DNA from: Legionellales bacterium
GTDB taxonomy: Bacteria; Pseudomonadota; Gammaproteobacteria; Berkiellales; Berkiellaceae
DNA: 33,306 bases
Assembly: GCA_023266435.1 (NCBI GenBank)
Contig: JAHFQF010000002.1
Coordinates: 1-33,306, forward strand
Reading direction: 5' to 3'
Shown here: piece by piece, positions 30,082-33,306 of the stretch
How positions within the stretch are numbered: position 1 is the first letter of the stretch
Layout of the letters: every line of letters begins with the position of its first letter
Program-made: the position numbers and the translations under genes
Notes under the pieces: generated by a model
The model's database searches: none
Seen by the model: the letters and a program-made list of their open reading frames with translations, nothing else
Told to the model about the DNA's origin: nothing

Positions 30082-31257
30082 TTGAGGTGCATCATTAATA
30101 CAAGTCATAATTCAAACATTAGAATTGCCGTGGGACTCTCGGGGGGCGTGGACTCCTCAGTGGCGGCCTACCTATTAAAGCAACAAGGCTTTGATGTGAT
30201 TGGCATTTTCATGAAAAACTGGGAAGAAACGGCGGAGCCAGATGCCAGTAGTGCCTGTACCTATGCTGCAGATTTGGCGGATGTCGAGCAAGTCTGTCAA
30301 CGCCTTGAAATCCCACTGTATACAATTAATTTCTCTTTAGAATATTGGGAAAATGTCTTTGATCATTTTTTAAAAGCGTATGCTGCTGGCTATACCCCTA
30401 ATCCAGATATTCTTTGTAATAAAGAAATCAAATTTAAACTGTTTTTACAGTATGCAGAGAGCCTAAAAGCCACGCACATCGCAACAGGACACTATGCGGG
30501 CATCCAAGTCGATGCGCAAGGCCCGTGGCTGACCAGGGCGTTGGATCGTAATAAAGACCAAACCTATTTTTTAGCAGCCATTAATAAAGCCGTGTTGCCG
30601 CGTGTACACTTCCCTTTACAACACATCACCAAACCAGAAGTCAGGGGCATTGCCGCGCAGATTGGCCTCCCTAATCACGCTAAAAAAGACAGCACCGGCA
30701 TTTGTTTTATTGGAGAGCGTCGATTTCAACAGTTTCTCTCTCAATATGTCACGGCACAACCTGGACTGATTAAAACCCCCAACGATGAGATCTTGGGCGA
30801 ACACCCCGGTGTTTTGTATTTCACCTTGGGGCAACGCAAAGGGATACAAATCGGTGGCGTCAAAGGTGCACAAGAAAAACCCTGGTATGTGATTGGTAAG
30901 GACAACACCACAAACACGTTGTATGTGACCCAAGATGCAGAGCATCCTTGGCAGTTCTCAAAGACACTCTTGGCCACAGAAGCAAACGATTTAACACCGT
31001 ATGAATTACCCACACAATTTCGCGCCACGGCAGCGGTACGCTATCGTCAAGAGCCGATACCCGTGATGGTTCACCGTCAAGACGCTCAGTCCTGGTTGAT
31101 CACCTTTGATGAACCCCAAAAGGCCGTCACCCCTGGTCAAACCGTGGTATTATATGAAGCAGATCGATGCCTAGGCGGAGCGACGATTCGCCGTACTGAC
31201 TCACCAGGTGGGATACTTAACTTAAAAAAAGGACTCTTGCATGCCCATCCTCGATGA
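30082..31257 (+). CDS. mnmA: tRNA 2-thiouridylase MnmA
   Basis: Makes 2-thiouridine at wobble U34 of tRNA Lys, Glu and Gln, taking sulfur from TusE. PP-loop GLSGGVDSSVAAYLL near 18, FMKNWEE, first catalytic Cys in TPNPDILCNKEIKF, second in DSTGICFIGERRF, and FYTLGQRKG-like FTLGQRKGIQIGG. 391 residues. No ATG is available before residue 45 of this frame; TTG at 30082 is the best standard start but has no ribosome site, while GAGG (30084-30087) is placed for an unusual ATT at 30094. hflD overlaps its end by 17 nt. Confidence 0.94.
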   Translation: MRCIINTSHNSNIRIAVGLSGGVDSSVAAYLLKQQGFDVIGIFMKNWEETAEPDASSACTYAADLADVEQVCQRLEIPLYTINFSLEYWENVFDHFLKAYAAGYTPNPDILCNKEIKFKLFLQYAESLKATHIATGHYAGIQVDAQGPWLTRALDRNKDQTYFLAAINKAVLPRVHFPLQHITKPEVRGIAAQIGLPNHAKKDSTGICFIGERRFQQFLSQYVTAQPGLIKTPNDEILGEHPGVLYFTLGQRKGIQIGGVKGAQEKPWYVIGKDNTTNTLYVTQDAEHPWQFSKTLLATEANDLTPYELPTQFRATAAVRYRQEPIPVMVHRQDAQSWLITFDEPQKAVTPGQTVVLYEADRCLGGATIRRTDSPGGILNLKKGLLHAHPR

Positions 31258-31903
31258 ACGAATAATCGCCATGGCTGCCCAATTTCAGTCAGCACACATT
31301 GCACACGCCCTTGCGTTAGGTAAACCCATATCTACACCAGAATTTTCTTGTATGCTGCAGGCGCTCTATATTTTTAACGCAACCACAGCGAGTGAATTGT
31401 ATCCTCTCGTACACTTAAGATCGGGTTTAGAAACCTTAATAGAGTTTTTAAGTAGAAAATGGCCTAAGTCCAAAATGCCACTTTTTCGCTATGCCTTTGG
31501 ATTTGGGACGCTAGCAAAACTTATCCTCAAAGACTCAGTCCGCAGTCGATCCATTCGTGATCACTTGAAAAAACACCAATATCAATTACAGCATTTTGAG
31601 GTTACCCATCCAAATGTAACAGGGAATCTGAGTGATTTGTATTTAAAAACTATCAGCACCCTACCCAAAAAAATCTTCCTGATGGGGCATAAAGATATCC
31701 TCAATCAAACGCTGGTCATGCAACAAATCAGAGCAGCTTTATTAGCGGGTATTCGTGCTGGCGTTCAATGGAGAACCGATGGAGGGCGCGGGTGGCATTG
31801 CGTTGTACATCGGACCAAACTACTCCAAAGAGCGCAGCATCTTCTCGCATTAAGTCTTAAGCCAGAACACAATCAAGAAAAAGGTGAAGTATTATGGAGT
31901 TAA
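31241..31903 (+). CDS. hflD: HflD (YcfC) family protein
   Basis: A 220-residue helical protein, the lysogenisation regulator homologue normally lying between mnmA and purB. Family features: AAQFQSAHIAHALALG at the start, LRSGLETLIEFL, GNLSDLYLKTIST and the C-terminal QQIRAALLAGIRAGVQWRTDGG. In E. coli it is membrane-associated and counteracts lambda CII; its general role is unclear. It overlaps mnmA by 17 nt and purB by 10 nt, so all three are translationally coupled. AGGA precedes the ATG. Confidence 0.92.
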   Translation: MPILDERIIAMAAQFQSAHIAHALALGKPISTPEFSCMLQALYIFNATTASELYPLVHLRSGLETLIEFLSRKWPKSKMPLFRYAFGFGTLAKLILKDSVRSRSIRDHLKKHQYQLQHFEVTHPNVTGNLSDLYLKTISTLPKKIFLMGHKDILNQTLVMQQIRAALLAGIRAGVQWRTDGGRGWHCVVHRTKLLQRAQHLLALSLKPEHNQEKGEVLWS

Positions 31904-33261
31904 CTCCCACAACAGCCATTTGCCCACTCGATGGCCGTTATGCCAACAAAGTACAAGCGCTTCGTGAGCAAGTCAGCGAATTCGCACTGATCCGCAACCG
32001 CGTCTTGGTTGAAGTACAGTGGTTTTTACATTTGTCTGCAAATCCAGACATCGAGCACATTGCTCCAGTAAGTACATTAGCCAAAAATTATTTGGTTCAT
32101 CTGTGTGCCACTTTTAGTGAAAAAGAGGCAGACCGCGTCAAGGCAATTGAACAAACAACGAATCATGATGTCAAAGCAGTTGAGTATTTTATTAAGGAAA
32201 AAATGCGAGAGCATCCTGAGCTGGCGCCTTTGCAAGAAAGCATTCATTTTGCCTGTACTTCAGAAGACATTAATAATTTAGCCTATGCCTTAATGATCAA
32301 TTCTCTGAAACATCAAACCCTATTACCTGCGCTAGATCACCTGCTCGTGACGCTCCAACAAATGGCGCACGCTTATGCAGACGTTGCCATGTTATCACGC
32401 ACACATGGCCAACCCGCATCCCCTACCACCTTAGGCAAAGAAATCGCTGTATTCGTGCATCGATTAACGCGCCAACGATCCCAGCTATTACAAGGTGAGA
32501 TCTTAGGTAAAATAAACGGTGCTGTAGGCAATTACAATGCACACTATATTGCCTATCCACAGGTCAATTGGCCTGGTATTGCAGAGTCATTTGTCACCTC
32601 TTTAGGGCTGAAGTGGAATCCCTATACCACGCAAATCGAACCACATGATTACATTGCTGAATTTGCACATGTATTGATGCGCATAGATACCATTTTAACT
32701 GATTTTTGCAGGGATATTTGGGGTTATATTTCTTTGGGGTATTTTAAACAAAAACTAAAAGAAAATGAGGTTGGCTCATCCACAATGCCACATAAAGTGA
32801 ATCCGATTGATTTTGAAAATGCTGAAGGTAATTTAGGCATGGCGCATGCTATGTTGCAACATTTGGCTAATAAGCTACCAATCTCTCGTTTTCAACGCGA
32901 TCTGACGGACTCTACTTCTCTCCGCAATCTCGGATTGAGTGTTGCCTATGGCCAATTAGCTCTTTCTTCTATTTCTCAAGGTTTAAGCAAGCTCGTGGTT
33001 GATCATACTGTGCTTGCTGCTGATCTCGATCAAGTATGGGAGGTCCTAGGCGAAGCCATCCAAACAGTATTACGCAAATATCAGATTGATAATGCTTATG
33101 AGCAATTAAAAACTTTAACCCGTGGTAAAAAAATCACACCCCATGATTTATCACATTTTATTGATGGACTTGCTTTACCGGAAGAAGTGAAGCGTACTTT
33201 AAAGACACTTAGGCCAGCGACTTATATAGGTAATGCTGCAACTCAAGCACATCAAATTTGA
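31894..33261 (+). CDS. purB: Adenylosuccinate lyase
   Basis: Removes fumarate in two steps of purine synthesis (SAICAR to AICAR, adenylosuccinate to AMP). 455 residues (E. coli 456). Fumarase/aspartase-superfamily signature GSSTMPHKVNP near 295, catalytic His in TSEDINNLAYAL / SRTHGQPASPTTLG near 170, N-terminal PLDGRYANKV. The ATG lies inside the hflD end (AAGGTGA upstream). The last 45 nt of the window hold nothing recognisable. Confidence 0.97.
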   Translation: MELTPTTAICPLDGRYANKVQALREQVSEFALIRNRVLVEVQWFLHLSANPDIEHIAPVSTLAKNYLVHLCATFSEKEADRVKAIEQTTNHDVKAVEYFIKEKMREHPELAPLQESIHFACTSEDINNLAYALMINSLKHQTLLPALDHLLVTLQQMAHAYADVAMLSRTHGQPASPTTLGKEIAVFVHRLTRQRSQLLQGEILGKINGAVGNYNAHYIAYPQVNWPGIAESFVTSLGLKWNPYTTQIEPHDYIAEFAHVLMRIDTILTDFCRDIWGYISLGYFKQKLKENEVGSSTMPHKVNPIDFENAEGNLGMAHAMLQHLANKLPISRFQRDLTDSTSLRNLGLSVAYGQLALSSISQGLSKLVVDHTVLAADLDQVWEVLGEAIQTVLRKYQIDNAYEQLKTLTRGKKITPHDLSHFIDGLALPEEVKRTLKTLRPATYIGNAATQAHQI

Positions 33262-33306
33262 TTTGATCGGAGTGTGTGATTGTCTAAATAGAAAGTGGGC
33301 GGGCTT

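Overview
The window reads as chromosome of a gammaproteobacterium of low-to-middle G+C, probably host-associated and near the Legionellales/Coxiellaceae. That placement is inference. It rests on a core gene order matching the Pseudomonas/gammaproteobacterial pattern (uvrY-uvrC-pgsA-tRNA Gly-Cys-Leu; tRNA-Ser; yccA-tus genes; serS-rarA-lolA-ftsK; trxB-infA-clpA-clpS-cspD-icd-mnmA-hflD-purB), combined with a membrane-anchored ankyrin protein, orphan genes and many small palindromic repeats.

Layout. 1-6.2 kb is accessory. It holds the 5' part of a long orphan gene that runs off the left edge (minus strand, start 1826), a 74-residue Gly/Ala-rich hydrophobic peptide with its own promoter and terminator, a frameshifted ankyrin-repeat membrane protein, a glutathione S-transferase-like protein, a short membrane protein that shares the ankyrin protein's tail, a GNAT acetyltransferase and a Cys-rich lipoprotein. 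6.2-10.3 kb carries repeat elements, a tRNA Gly-Cys-Leu cluster, pgsA, uvrC and the response regulator uvrY/gacA. 10.4-10.85 kb is tRNA-Ser(UGA) followed by a tandem duplication that repeats the tRNA 3' end. 11.0-14.7 kb is a cassette of SDR oxidoreductase, iron-sulfur (6-4) photolyase, DUF393 thiol protein and SOUL haem protein, placed between tRNA-Ser and yccA. 14.9-18.0 kb is yccA, tusD, tusC, tusE and an MFS exporter. 18.3-24.1 kb (minus) is serS, rarA, lolA and ftsK. 24.2-33.3 kb is trxB, infA, clpA, clpS, cspD, icd, mnmA, hflD and purB.

How genes work together. TusD, TusC and TusE pass sulfur to MnmA, encoded 14 kb away, for 2-thiouridine at tRNA wobble U34; tusB is missing from its usual slot. 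ClpS and ClpA form the N-degron reading and unfolding pair, but the writer genes aat and ate/bpt, usually between trxB and infA, are absent there. UvrY and UvrC keep their classical coupling. LolA handles lipoprotein traffic, and FtsK and RarA serve chromosome segregation and fork maintenance.

The most unusual content is the orphan region at the left, the shared membrane tail of two proteins, the tRNA-Ser repeat array beside the photolyase cassette, and three palindromic elements whose near edge lies 31-36 nt upstream of a start codon. I found no CRISPR array, transposase, integrase or clear new defence system.
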